Assembly: GCA_963745955.1 (NCBI GenBank)
Contig: CAVUZI010000011.1
Location: 930,001 to 994,000 of the forward strand
Source of the DNA: Bog-756 sp963745955
Lineage (GTDB): Bacteria > Actinomycetota > Acidimicrobiia > Acidimicrobiales > RAAP-2
Direction of reading: 5' to 3'
DNA: 64,000 bases
Position 1 is the first letter of the stretch, and each line of letters begins with the position of its first letter. Both the position numbers and the translations under genes were made by a program. The notes beneath the pieces are model-generated. The model was not told where the DNA came from and did no database searches. It saw only the letters and a list, made by a program, of their open reading frames with translations. Shown here piece after piece: positions 47,847-55,728 of this stretch.

Positions 47847-48620
47847 ATGACTTCCGCTCCGAAAATGGACCTCGAAGGTGCGCCATCGCTCGCCTTCCAA
47901 CCGGTGGTGGACCTGGCCACGGGCCGCCTGCTGGGCTTCGAGGCTCTGCTGCGATGGCACCGGCCCGACGGCGAGGCCATCCCGCCCGACGTCCTCATTC
48001 CTTGGGCCGAGGACCACGGGCACATGAACGAGTTGAACGCCTGGGTGCTGTCGGAGGCCTGCGCGCAGGCCGTCCGGTGGCCCTCGGATCTACAGCTCGC
48101 CGTGAACTGCTCGGTGTTCCAACTCCAACGCGGGAACGCCGCCCTGGCCGCGGCGGCCGCACTCGAGGCATCCGGTCTCAATCCTGACCAGCTGACCGTG
48201 GAGATCACCGAGTCGTCGGTCGCCGACGACGACGCTGCGGCAGACCTCGAGGTCATGACCCGACTCGGTATCCAGCTCACGGTCGATGATGTCGGAGCGG
48301 ACTGGTCGGTCCTCAACAACCTGCGCAACTGCGTCGTCAACACGATGAAGATCGACGCATCGCTCATCAAGGGCATCGCGGCCGGTGGGAAGAGCCGGAG
48401 CACCGTGGAGACGATCACCAAGCTGTGCCGGTCCCTCGGTATCTGCACGGTGGCAGAGGCGGTCGAGACCGCCGAGCAGGTGGAGGTGCTTCGCGAGGTC
48501 GGCGTGGAGATCGGCCAGGGCTACTTCTTCTCCGCCCCGCTGACGGCGGAGGCGGCCGCCGATCTGGCCGCCATGGTCCCCCATCCACGATTCGCCCTCG
48601 CCGTACCGGCGATGCACTGA
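47847..48620 (+). CDS. Stand-alone EAL-domain protein
   Basis: 257 residues, one EAL domain and nothing else. Motifs: FEALLRWHRP (EAL signature EALLR), LAVNCS (Asn), VEITES (Glu), LTVDDVGADWSV (DD), MKIDASLI (Lys), CTVAEAVETAEQ (usual EGVE is EAVE) and GQGYFFSAPL. Metal and catalytic positions are mostly kept, but the loop DDFGxGYS reads DDVGADWS, so c-di-GMP hydrolysis is possible and not assured. ATG 47847 with GAGGAG. Cytoplasmic; the membrane modules at 38665 and 43141 lack EAL, so it may serve them in trans. Confidence 0.88.
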   Translation: MTSAPKMDLEGAPSLAFQPVVDLATGRLLGFEALLRWHRPDGEAIPPDVLIPWAEDHGHMNELNAWVLSEACAQAVRWPSDLQLAVNCSVFQLQRGNAALAAAAALEASGLNPDQLTVEITESSVADDDAAADLEVMTRLGIQLTVDDVGADWSVLNNLRNCVVNTMKIDASLIKGIAAGGKSRSTVETITKLCRSLGICTVAEAVETAEQVEVLREVGVEIGQGYFFSAPLTAEAAADLAAMVPHPRFALAVPAMH

Positions 48621-48629
48621 CCCCGGGAC

Positions 48630-48646
48630 GCCGGCCCGGCGCCGGC
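48630..48646. terminator. GC-rich hairpin between convergent genes
   Basis: GCCGGC at 48630-48635 pairs with GCCGGC at 48641-48646 across a 5-base loop, in the 27-bp gap between the EAL gene and the K+ channel gene. No T-run; a weak bidirectional terminator at best. Confidence 0.3.
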
Positions 48647-48647
48647 T

Positions 48648-49655
48648 TCACCCGTCGGAACGGTTGGCGAACACGACGAGGGCCTCGAGCTGTTCAGCCG
48701 TGCCGATGGTGATGAGCACGTCACCCGGCTCGATCGAGTCCTCCGGACTGGGATTGGTGACGAATCGACCGTCGGGCCGACGGATGGCGAGCACGAGGGC
48801 CCCGGTGCGGTCACGCAGATGGGCCGACCGAAGTGTCTTGCCCACCAGGGGGGAATCGGCTGACAGGGTCAGCTCCTCCAGGCGGAATTTGAGCGACCCG
48901 TCGTGCATGACGACGTCGATGAAGTCGACCACGTGCGGTTGGGTCACGAACGACGCCATCCGGTCGCCACCGAGCTGCTGCGGGTTGACCACCCTGTCGG
49001 CGCCGGCACGGACCAGCTTCGACTCCGACGATTCGTTCCGGGCCCGGGCGATGATCTGGATGCCCGGGCGCATCGACTTGGCCGCCACCGTCACGTAGAG
49101 GTTGTCGGCGTCGGTGTCGAGCGCCGCCACCAGCGCCGTCGCCCGCTCGAGCCCGGCCTCGAGCAGGGTGGCATCATCAGCCACGTCCCCGCACACCGAG
49201 GCGTAGGGGGTCCCGCTCAAGCGCTCCGGGTCGCGATCGACGACGACCAGATCGGTGTTCCCGCTGGCCAGGTAGTGGGCCACTTCGCGCCCCACCCGGC
49301 CCCACCCGCAGACGATGACGTGCCCGTCCATCCGCTCGATGTCCCGTTCCATCTTGCGCCTCCTGATCAGATCCTGGATGTTGCCGTCGATGAGCACCTC
49401 GAGGACGGCCGAGAAGGTGTAGAGAGCGGTGCCCACCCCCACGAGGATGAGGAAGATCGTGAAGACCTTGCTCGCCCCGTCCAGCGGATGGGGCGAGTTG
49501 AAACCCACCGTGGTGACGGTGACGACGGATTGGAAGACGGCATCGAGGAGGCTGAACCCGAAGAACAGATAGCCCACCGTGCCAGCCAGGAGGACGAAGG
49601 CCAGGGCCCCGAGCCCGATCCTCACCCCCCGGAACGGATTACGCGATCGCTCCAC
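48648..49655 (-). CDS. Two-TM potassium channel with RCK (TrkA-N/TrkA-C) domains
   Basis: 335 residues. TM1 IGLGALAFVLLAGTVGYLFF, pore helix and filter SVVTVTTVGFNSPHP, TM2 VFTIFLILVGVGTALYTFSA, then a TrkA-N RCK domain beginning HVIVCGWGRVGREVAHYL (NAD-binding GxGxxG) and a C-terminal TrkA-C domain (LSADSPLVGKTLRSAHLRD, EPGDVLITIG). The filter TVGFN lacks the final Gly of TVGYG or TVGFG. Inner membrane; ligand gating by nucleotide or divalent cation is expected. Confidence 0.9.
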   Translation of the reverse strand: MERSRNPFRGVRIGLGALAFVLLAGTVGYLFFGFSLLDAVFQSVVTVTTVGFNSPHPLDGASKVFTIFLILVGVGTALYTFSAVLEVLIDGNIQDLIRRRKMERDIERMDGHVIVCGWGRVGREVAHYLASGNTDLVVVDRDPERLSGTPYASVCGDVADDATLLEAGLERATALVAALDTDADNLYVTVAAKSMRPGIQIIARARNESSESKLVRAGADRVVNPQQLGGDRMASFVTQPHVVDFIDVVMHDGSLKFRLEELTLSADSPLVGKTLRSAHLRDRTGALVLAIRRPDGRFVTNPSPEDSIEPGDVLITIGTAEQLEALVVFANRSDG

Positions 49656-49762
49656 TCACCCTCGCTCTGTCGCGGCCCGCAGTCAGATCTTTTCCGCGCC
49701 AGAGGACTCCGGAGGGAGGTCATGGTCGGCCGTGGCCGAGCCTAGCGCCGGCCGCCGGCCCG

Positions 49763-49814
49763 GGTTCCGGTTCCGGCCCAGGTTCCGGTTCCGGCCCAGG
49801 TTCCGGTTCCACCG
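49763..49814. repeat. 18-bp tandem repeats
   Basis: ggttccggttccggccca repeated twice in full (49763, 49781) and a third truncated copy, between the channel gene start and the ferredoxin gene stop. Confidence 0.85.
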
Positions 49815-49820
49815 ATGTGC

Positions 49821-50243
49821 TCAGATGGCGTCGCGGTCAACTCCCCCGGTCAGACGCTCGGCCAGTCGGACCTTCGGGCACGACGCATGGCGAACCGACT
49901 CGTCCGTGGTCCGGCACGAGCTACAGGACCACTCGCCTCCGGGCGGTCGCCACAGCATGCCCCCGCACTGCGGGCACCGCTCCTGGCCTTCGCTGCACTC
50001 CCAGCCCGCGTACCGCTTGGACGAAAGAGGGCAGCCCCGACCGTGACAGACGGCCCACCGTCCGTCGATCACCAGGCCCTCGACGGGGCAGACCGCCAGG
50101 CAACGCTCGCAGTCGTTGCACCGGAGAGGATCGATGACATACGAGACCGGGAACCCGGTCGATTGCGAGACTGCCCCTGAAGGGCAGATCGATTCACAGG
50201 CGCCGCAACCCAGGCACTCGTCCCGGTCGACCTGAAAGGTCAC
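49821..50243 (-). CDS. 2[4Fe-4S] ferredoxin with Cys-rich C-terminal extension
   Basis: 140 residues from GTG 50243 overlapping the preceding stop as GTGA. Two classical clusters: CLGCGACESICP and CNDCERCLAVCP with the fourth Cys of each contributing across. After residue about 60 it continues with CHGRGCPLSSKR, CSEGQERCPQCGGML and CSSC, suggesting one or two zinc ribbons not present in ordinary ferredoxins. Last gene of the diiron-SCP2-ferredoxin operon; electron donor to the diiron protein is the natural hypothesis, and possibly to the divergent P450. Confidence 0.85.
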   Translation of the reverse strand: MTFQVDRDECLGCGACESICPSGAVSQSTGFPVSYVIDPLRCNDCERCLAVCPVEGLVIDGRWAVCHGRGCPLSSKRYAGWECSEGQERCPQCGGMLWRPPGGEWSCSSCRTTDESVRHASCPKVRLAERLTGGVDRDAI

Positions 50244-50701
50244 GATGCCTGATCGACGACGACGGCGGCGGGGGCACCGGCCGCATCGAAGACCGCTTGC
50301 ACCGTCCCCATGTAGCGGAACAGCTTGTCCTGGCCCACGGCGTCGTCGGCCCGGACGGCGAGCGGCACGCCGGCCAACGAGAGGGTGTTGAGGGTGTGGG
50401 CACCGTCCGCTCCCCTGTTGGCCTCGATGGCCGTCACCATCTCCTGCCAGGCGGCCAACGGACCGGTGAGGACGACTTCGGGGGCGAACCCGTCCTCGGT
50501 GACCCGACCGGCAGAACGGAGCTCGTAGCCGTCGAGCACGATGCCGAACAGGTCCGGCCTCCCGTCATCGCCGACCACCTCGACGCCGAGCCGGAGCTCG
50601 GCGATCCCGAGCCGGTCGATCGTCGGGGTGTCCGCCGATGCGCGCTGAACCAGTTCGGCGAACCATTCGTCCGAGGGGAACGGGGCGGCGATCGGCGCCA
50701 T
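50240..50701 (-). CDS. SCP2 sterol-transfer-like protein
   Basis: 153 residues. FPSDEWFAELVQ, GVEVVGDDG, VVLTGPLAAWQEMV, and the C-terminal LRVRA-like and FRYMGTVQAVFDAAG fit the SCP2/ SCP2-like fold that binds lipids or fatty acyl chains. Start ATG overlaps the stop of the diiron gene (TGATG) and its own stop overlaps the ferredoxin GTG. Suggests delivery of a hydrophobic substrate. Confidence 0.7.
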   Translation of the reverse strand: MAPIAAPFPSDEWFAELVQRASADTPTIDRLGIAELRLGVEVVGDDGRPDLFGIVLDGYELRSAGRVTEDGFAPEVVLTGPLAAWQEMVTAIEANRGADGAHTLNTLSLAGVPLAVRADDAVGQDKLFRYMGTVQAVFDAAGAPAAVVVDQAS

Positions 50702-51789
50702 CAGGCCGGCACCTCGAGCCGGGCTCCGGGAACGCCGTCGAGGAGAACGTCGGGCAGATGCAGGCGGCCGCGACGATCGAGACCGGCGTGCTGGCAGCGT
50801 CGGAGGTACTCACCGATGATCTGCGTCCGGATCACGTTCCCGGCCCCTGCGCCGAGGGCAGCCGCTTCGGCGACACCGCCGGCCGCCAGGATGGCCGTCG
50901 GCTCGGCGATTTCGGGCGTGGCGAAGATCATGGCGATGATCTCTTCACCCTTGTCGAGGTAGTCGTGGAAGTCCGCGGCCATCGACGGATCACTCTGGAG
51001 GCGGTAGCGCAGATGCATCGTCCCGTAGGCGACGTGGCGGGCCTCGTCCTGCATGCACAGCCGGAAGATCTGCTTTTCGACCGGTGACGGGGCGATGGCC
51101 TCGCCGGCCCGGAACAACGAGAGCACGATCCCCTCGCCCAGCAGGTGCATGAGGGCCGATCCCTCGTCGTAGCTCTCCGCATCGAGGATGAGCTGGAGAA
51201 AGCGCTCGACCACGGCCGTGGACCGGCCCAATCCGCCACCGTTGGCCAGGGCGCGCTTGCGGAACACCTCGGTGTGGCGGGCCTCGTCCATGACCTGGGT
51301 GCACAGGAACATCTTCGCCTCCACGAAGTCGTGGTTGATCCGCCACAGCCACTTGGCCGGAAAATCGGCAGCCACCATCTCGACCTCGGAGAGCACGGTG
51401 GCCAGCTGGCACATGGCGTGCTCCAGATCGGGATCGAGCTCGAGAAGATCGCCCCACGGGATGTCGCGGGTGGCGCTCCACTGGCGGCTCACCGCTTCCT
51501 CGTACAGATCCATCACGTTGTCCGACCAGACCTCGGCCCTGTCGTTGATCGTGTACCCGAGGTCGGGCACGTCCGACTCGACCGAGGATCCCCGGGGCGC
51601 CATCGAGCGCCGAGGGGCGTGCTCGGGAACCTCCCCGTAGCTGCCGACGGCGATGTCACGGAGGGTCAACCCGGTCTTGCCGGGTCGGGCGCGGACACCC
51701 CATTCGGTGTCGGTGTCCCGGAGCCACCCGAGGTCGAACTCGCCCCGGGACGCCCGATCGAGATAGTCCAGATCGAGTCCTAGCGTCAT
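50701..51789 (-). CDS. Ferritin-like diiron oxygenase/oxidase-type protein
   Basis: 362 residues. Two helix pairs with diiron-type motifs: VLSEVEMVAADFPAKWLW, then MDEARHTEVFRK; and EGIVLSLFRAGEAIAP, then QDEARHVAYGTMH. Two D-E-A-R-H motifs with paired Glu upstream are the usual four-helix-bundle ligands, as in R2-like and p-aminobenzoate N-oxygenase-like enzymes. ATG 51789 is preceded by GGGAGGTGGGT. No exact family name is assigned. Substrate probably hydrophobic given the SCP2 neighbour, and electrons from the ferredoxin. Confidence 0.8.
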   Translation of the reverse strand: MTLGLDLDYLDRASRGEFDLGWLRDTDTEWGVRARPGKTGLTLRDIAVGSYGEVPEHAPRRSMAPRGSSVESDVPDLGYTINDRAEVWSDNVMDLYEEAVSRQWSATRDIPWGDLLELDPDLEHAMCQLATVLSEVEMVAADFPAKWLWRINHDFVEAKMFLCTQVMDEARHTEVFRKRALANGGGLGRSTAVVERFLQLILDAESYDEGSALMHLLGEGIVLSLFRAGEAIAPSPVEKQIFRLCMQDEARHVAYGTMHLRYRLQSDPSMAADFHDYLDKGEEIIAMIFATPEIAEPTAILAAGGVAEAAALGAGAGNVIRTQIIGEYLRRCQHAGLDRRGRLHLPDVLLDGVPGARLEVPA

Positions 51790-51853
51790 ACCCACCTCCC
51801 TGCGACCCCCGGCCACTACGACAAGACATTTTCTGCTTCTTTGTCTCATCGAA

Positions 51854-51859
51854 AACCTA
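51854..51859 (-). promoter_or_regulatory. -10 element of the diiron operon
   Basis: TAGGTT on the minus strand gives a predicted start near 51847, so that the DevR-like box centred on 51890 sits at about -43, the usual position for this activator class. Inferred from spacing. Confidence 0.4.
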
Positions 51860-51879
51860 TGGTCACCCGGGCGCAGGCC

Positions 51880-51899
51880 CTAGGGCCGAAAGTCCCAAC
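51880..51899 (-). promoter_or_regulatory. DevR/DosR-like box, diiron side
   Basis: On the minus strand it reads TTGGGACTTTCGGCCC, close to the mycobacterial DosR site core GGGACTWWAGTCCC (GGGACTT kept, right half degenerate). It forms a 17-nt inverted pair, one mismatch, with the site at 51944-51960. Confidence 0.5.
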
Positions 51900-51941
51900 T
51901 TCACCGTCGATAGCTGCTCCGCTGAGGGCCCTCCGACTTGG

Positions 51942-51961
51942 CCTTGGGACTTTCGCCCCTA
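51942..51961 (+). promoter_or_regulatory. DevR/DosR-like box, P450 side
   Basis: Plus strand reads TTGGGACTTTCGCCCCTA, the mirror of the box at 51880-51899 and equally close to the DosR core. It faces the P450 gene at 52038. No well-placed -10 is seen for the right spacing. Confidence 0.45.
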
Positions 51962-52037
51962 CTCGGATACTGCAACACGTTCCAGCCTGGAGGGGTAGGC
52001 CCGCGACCTCGTGGCGGGCCCGAACTTGGAGGATGCA

Positions 52038-53273
52038 ATGACTTCGACGACATCCCGTCCGGCGTGCGAGTACGACGTCCTGGACCGGGCCTTCTACCAG
52101 GACCCCCACCCGGCCTACACGTGGATGCGGGCCAACCGGCCCATCTTCTGGGACGAGGCCAACGAGCTGTGGGTGGTGTCACGACATGCCGAGGTGTCCC
52201 ACGTCTCCATGCACGCCGACCTCTTCTGCTCGGGGCAGGGCGTCCGGCCCAAGGAGGGGGCCAGCCTCTCCCTCATCGGGCTCGACGGTGAGCGTCACGT
52301 GCGCCAACGACGCCTGCTCAACAAGGGGTTCACCCCGAGGATGATCCGGACGATGGAACCGCGGGTGCGCGAGGTGGTGACCGAGGTGCTCGACCGGATC
52401 GCCGACCGCCCGTCCTGCGACTTCGTGACCGACGTGGCCGTTCCGGTGCCACTGGTCGTCATCGCCGAGCTCATGGGCCTTCCCGTCGAGGACAGGGTCC
52501 AGCTGGGCCAGTGGTCGGACCGCATGATGGGGGGAGAAGGTCGCACCGACCTGGACGACCCGGCCATGGCCGACGCCGGCGCCGCCTTCGGCGAGTACGT
52601 GGCCTACCTGTCCGGGATGGTCGAGGAGCGTCGCCAGGCTCACCGGCGGGGCGGTGCCGTACCCGATGACGCGGTCAGCATCCTGGTGGGCGCGGCCGAG
52701 GCCGGCGTGCTCGAGTCCAGTGTCGAGCTCGCCCACGACGAGCTCACCATGTTCCTCGTCATCCTGCTGGTGGCCGGGAACGAGACGACCCGGAACGCCA
52801 TCTCGGGTGGCATGTGGGCGTTGAGCCGGTTCCCCGACCAGTGGCAACGGCTGTGCCGGAACCCAGCGTCCTTCTCCACCATGGCTGACGAGATCTGCCG
52901 CTACGTGAGCCCGGTCATCAGCTTCTCACGGACCGCCACCCGCGACACCGAGCTGGCCGGCCAGCGGATCGCCCAGGGGGAGAAAATCCTCATGCTGTAC
53001 CAGTCGGCCAACCGTGACGAAGCCGTCTTCGAGGAACCCGACGCCCTCCGGGTCGATCGCAGCCCGAACCCCCACCTGGCCTTCGGCACCGGACCCCACG
53101 TGTGCATGGGGATCAACCTGGCCCGGCTCGAGATCCGGATCCTGTTCGAAGAGCTGACGAGGCGCTTCCCGGACATGGTGGTCCCTTCCGGCGTCACGCC
53201 GGCCTATGGCGAGCACGCCCTCGTCCACGCCATCGACTCGCTGCCGGTGGAGCTCAGGACCGGAGCGGCCTGA
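52038..53273 (+). CDS. Cytochrome P450
   Basis: 411 residues, soluble. Heme-ligand Cys in FGTGPHVCMGINLARLE, I-helix ILLVAGNETTRNA, K-helix EICRYVSPV, N-terminal ACEYDVLDRAFYQDPHPAY. ATG 52038 has GGAGG 7 bases upstream. It is divergent from the diiron operon with a shared control region, so the P450 could receive electrons from the ferredoxin at 49821. Family and substrate not assigned. Confidence 0.93.
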   Translation: MTSTTSRPACEYDVLDRAFYQDPHPAYTWMRANRPIFWDEANELWVVSRHAEVSHVSMHADLFCSGQGVRPKEGASLSLIGLDGERHVRQRRLLNKGFTPRMIRTMEPRVREVVTEVLDRIADRPSCDFVTDVAVPVPLVVIAELMGLPVEDRVQLGQWSDRMMGGEGRTDLDDPAMADAGAAFGEYVAYLSGMVEERRQAHRRGGAVPDDAVSILVGAAEAGVLESSVELAHDELTMFLVILLVAGNETTRNAISGGMWALSRFPDQWQRLCRNPASFSTMADEICRYVSPVISFSRTATRDTELAGQRIAQGEKILMLYQSANRDEAVFEEPDALRVDRSPNPHLAFGTGPHVCMGINLARLEIRILFEELTRRFPDMVVPSGVTPAYGEHALVHAIDSLPVELRTGAA

Positions 53274-53356
53274 CCCCACCATCGCTTTCTCGCACCGCTG
53301 ATGGCCCGGTAGGTTCGTTCTGCACCAGCCCGATCAGACCCTCCCGGAGGAGAGCA

Positions 53357-54208
53357 GTGGACGAGCGCACGTATGGACGCCGGTTCGAGGGGAAGGTGGC
53401 CATCGTCACCGGCGCCTCGACCGATCCGGGTATCGGGACCGCATCGGCTCGCCGGTTGGCCGTGGAGGGGGCCTCCGTGGTCATCAACGCCCGCTCCGAG
53501 CGGCGCCTACGGGCAGCCGAGACGGCCCTCCGTGACGAGGGGCTCGACGTCGTCGCCTGCCCCGGCGCCGCCGAGAGCGCCTCCCTGCCGGCCCTCCTGG
53601 TGGATACGGCCATCGACCGGTTCGGCCGCGTCGATCTTCTCGTCAACGCGGTGGGCGGCGCCCCCTACATCGGTTCGGCCCTGACCATGAAGCAGGAGGA
53701 CCTGGTGAAGACGCTGGTCCTCAACACGTGGCCGGCGGTGTCCCTCATCCAGGAGGCGATGGGCAGGGGCCTGGCCGAGGGCGGCGGGGCCGTCGTCAAC
53801 ATCTCCAGCGGGTCGCCGAAGAAGACGACGCCCACGATGGCCGCGTACGCAGCGGCCAAGTCGGCCCTCAACGCCCTGACCCGGACACTGGCCAACGAGT
53901 TGGGGGGCCGTGGTGTCCGGGTCAACGCGGTCAGCCCCGGCCTGACCAGAACCGACGGCACCAGGGACATCTGGGGGGACGACGACGGTCGGGCCGCCGG
54001 GCACAACCTGCTCCTCGGACGACTGACCGAGCCCGAGGATGTGGCCGCCGCGGTGGCGTTCCTCCTGTCGGAGGAGGCGGGCTCCATCACCGGCGTCCTC
54101 CTCGACGTGGACGCCGGCAACCACGTCGGTGCGGGCACGTGGTCGCCGTTCAGCCCCGACGCGGTGGGTCAGCCGGGCGGTGCCCCCCGCCTCGCCGGCC
54201 GCGGGTGA
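53357..54208 (+). CDS. Short-chain dehydrogenase/reductase
   Basis: 283 residues from GTG 53357 (GGAGGAGAGCA upstream). Motifs: IVTGASTDPGIGTAS (an insertion in the glycine motif), LLVNAVGGAPY, VVNISSGSPKK and YAAAKSALNALTR, so the Ser-Tyr-Lys triad is present. The substrate is unknown. Its stop overlaps the acyl-CoA carboxylase start as GTGA. Confidence 0.87.
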   Translation: MDERTYGRRFEGKVAIVTGASTDPGIGTASARRLAVEGASVVINARSERRLRAAETALRDEGLDVVACPGAAESASLPALLVDTAIDRFGRVDLLVNAVGGAPYIGSALTMKQEDLVKTLVLNTWPAVSLIQEAMGRGLAEGGGAVVNISSGSPKKTTPTMAAYAAAKSALNALTRTLANELGGRGVRVNAVSPGLTRTDGTRDIWGDDDGRAAGHNLLLGRLTEPEDVAAAVAFLLSEEAGSITGVLLDVDAGNHVGAGTWSPFSPDAVGQPGGAPRLAGRG

Positions 54209-55716
54209 CCGGCATGGCCGACGAGTTGCACGGGTGGGGTCCGGCCCTGGACGAGATCGGTCGGCGCCAGGCGGAAGCCCGGGCCATGGGGGGTGAGGCC
54301 CGGCTCGACCGCCAATCCGGGCGGGGCCGGCTCAACGCCCGGGAGCGTCTCCACCAGCTGTTCGATCCCGGCACCTTCTTCGAGATCGGAAGCCTGGTGG
54401 GCACGGTCGACGAGCCACCCGTCCCGGGCGACGCCCTGGTGGCCGGTTCGGGCCGGGTCAACGGACGGCCGGCGCTGGCCGGCGCCGAGGACGTGACCGT
54501 GCTCGGCGGCTCCATCGGGAGCGGGGCCTCGGACAAGCGCTACCGGCTGTGCCAGCTGGCCATGCAGGAACGGGTGCCGCTGATCATGATGCTGGAAGGT
54601 GCCGGGCACCGGGTCACCGAGACGGTGGCCGGTCGCCGACCGGGCGATCTCATGGGCCTGGCCGAGCTTTCCGGCCTCGTCCCCATGGTGAGCCTGGTGC
54701 TCGGGGCGTCGGCCGGCCACGGCGCCCTCACCGCGCCGCTGTGCGACTTCGTGGCCATGACCGAGACGGCCTCGATCTTCGCCGCCGGGCCCCCGCTGGT
54801 GCGCTCGGCGACCGGGGAGGACGTCACCAAGGAGGAGCTCGGCGGGCCCACGGTGGCGGTCGACTCGGGCGGCGTCGTCCACAATGTGGTGGCTGACGAC
54901 GTCGAGGCCATCGACCTGGCCCGCCGCTACCTCGGCCACTTCCCCCTCAACGCCTGGGAGCCGCCGCCCCGGCGCCCGGGCCCCGACGCCGGTGAGCGGC
55001 GCGTCGACGTCCTCGGCCTGATCCCCCCCGACCCCCGCCAGCCCTACCCCATCCGGCCCGTGCTGGCCGAGGTGGTCGACGGCGGCGAGCTGCTCGAGGT
55101 GCAACCCGACTTCGGGCGCTCGATCGTGACCGTCCTCGCCCACCTCGGGGGACGCAGCGTGGCCATCGTGGCCAACGACCCGGGCGTGCTGGCCGGCACC
55201 ATCGACAGCGACGCGGCCGACAAGGCGGCACACTTCCTCGACGTGGCCGGCGCCTTCGGTCTGCCGTGCATCTTCCTGGCCGACAACCCCGGGGTGCTGG
55301 CCGGCACCGCCGCCGAACGGCAGGGCATCCTCCGGCACGCGGCCCGGCTGTTCGCCGTCCAGCACCGGCTGACCGGGCCCAAGCTGCACGTCACCCTGCG
55401 CAAGGCGTTCGGATTCGGCTCCTCGGTGATGGCCATGAACCCCTTCGACGGTCAGACCATCACCCTCGCCTTCCCCTCGATCACCCTCGGCGCCCTCCCG
55501 GCCGACTCGGCGGCGAGCGCCATCGACGACCCCGAGGAGCGGGCGCGCCTGGCCGCCGAGCAGGCGCGGGCGTCGGTGGTGGCCGCCGCCCGGCTCTCCT
55601 ACGACGAGGTCATCGACCCCCGCGAGCTGCGCAACGCCCTTCTGGCCGGTCTGAGCCTGGCCGAGGGGAGGGATCCGGCGCCCCGCCGGCCCCGGTCGAC
55701 GGGCATCCTGCCCTGA
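54205..55716 (+). CDS. Acyl-CoA carboxylase carboxyltransferase (beta) subunit
   Basis: 503 residues from GTG 54205, overlapping the previous stop; an ATG at 54214 is equally possible. Crotonase-like carboxyltransferase halves: GRGRLNARERLHQLFDPGTF, GGSIGSGASDKRYRLCQLAM, LIMMLEGAGHRVTETV and, in the second half, FGRSIVTVLAHLGGRSVAIVAN, KAFGFGSSVMAMNP. Biotin carboxylase/carrier subunit genes are not in the window. Related to propionyl- and methylcrotonyl-CoA carboxylase subunits. Confidence 0.9.
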   Translation: MTGMADELHGWGPALDEIGRRQAEARAMGGEARLDRQSGRGRLNARERLHQLFDPGTFFEIGSLVGTVDEPPVPGDALVAGSGRVNGRPALAGAEDVTVLGGSIGSGASDKRYRLCQLAMQERVPLIMMLEGAGHRVTETVAGRRPGDLMGLAELSGLVPMVSLVLGASAGHGALTAPLCDFVAMTETASIFAAGPPLVRSATGEDVTKEELGGPTVAVDSGGVVHNVVADDVEAIDLARRYLGHFPLNAWEPPPRRPGPDAGERRVDVLGLIPPDPRQPYPIRPVLAEVVDGGELLEVQPDFGRSIVTVLAHLGGRSVAIVANDPGVLAGTIDSDAADKAAHFLDVAGAFGLPCIFLADNPGVLAGTAAERQGILRHAARLFAVQHRLTGPKLHVTLRKAFGFGSSVMAMNPFDGQTITLAFPSITLGALPADSAASAIDDPEERARLAAEQARASVVAAARLSYDEVIDPRELRNALLAGLSLAEGRDPAPRRPRSTGILP

Positions 55717-55728
55717 ACCGCCGCCGGC

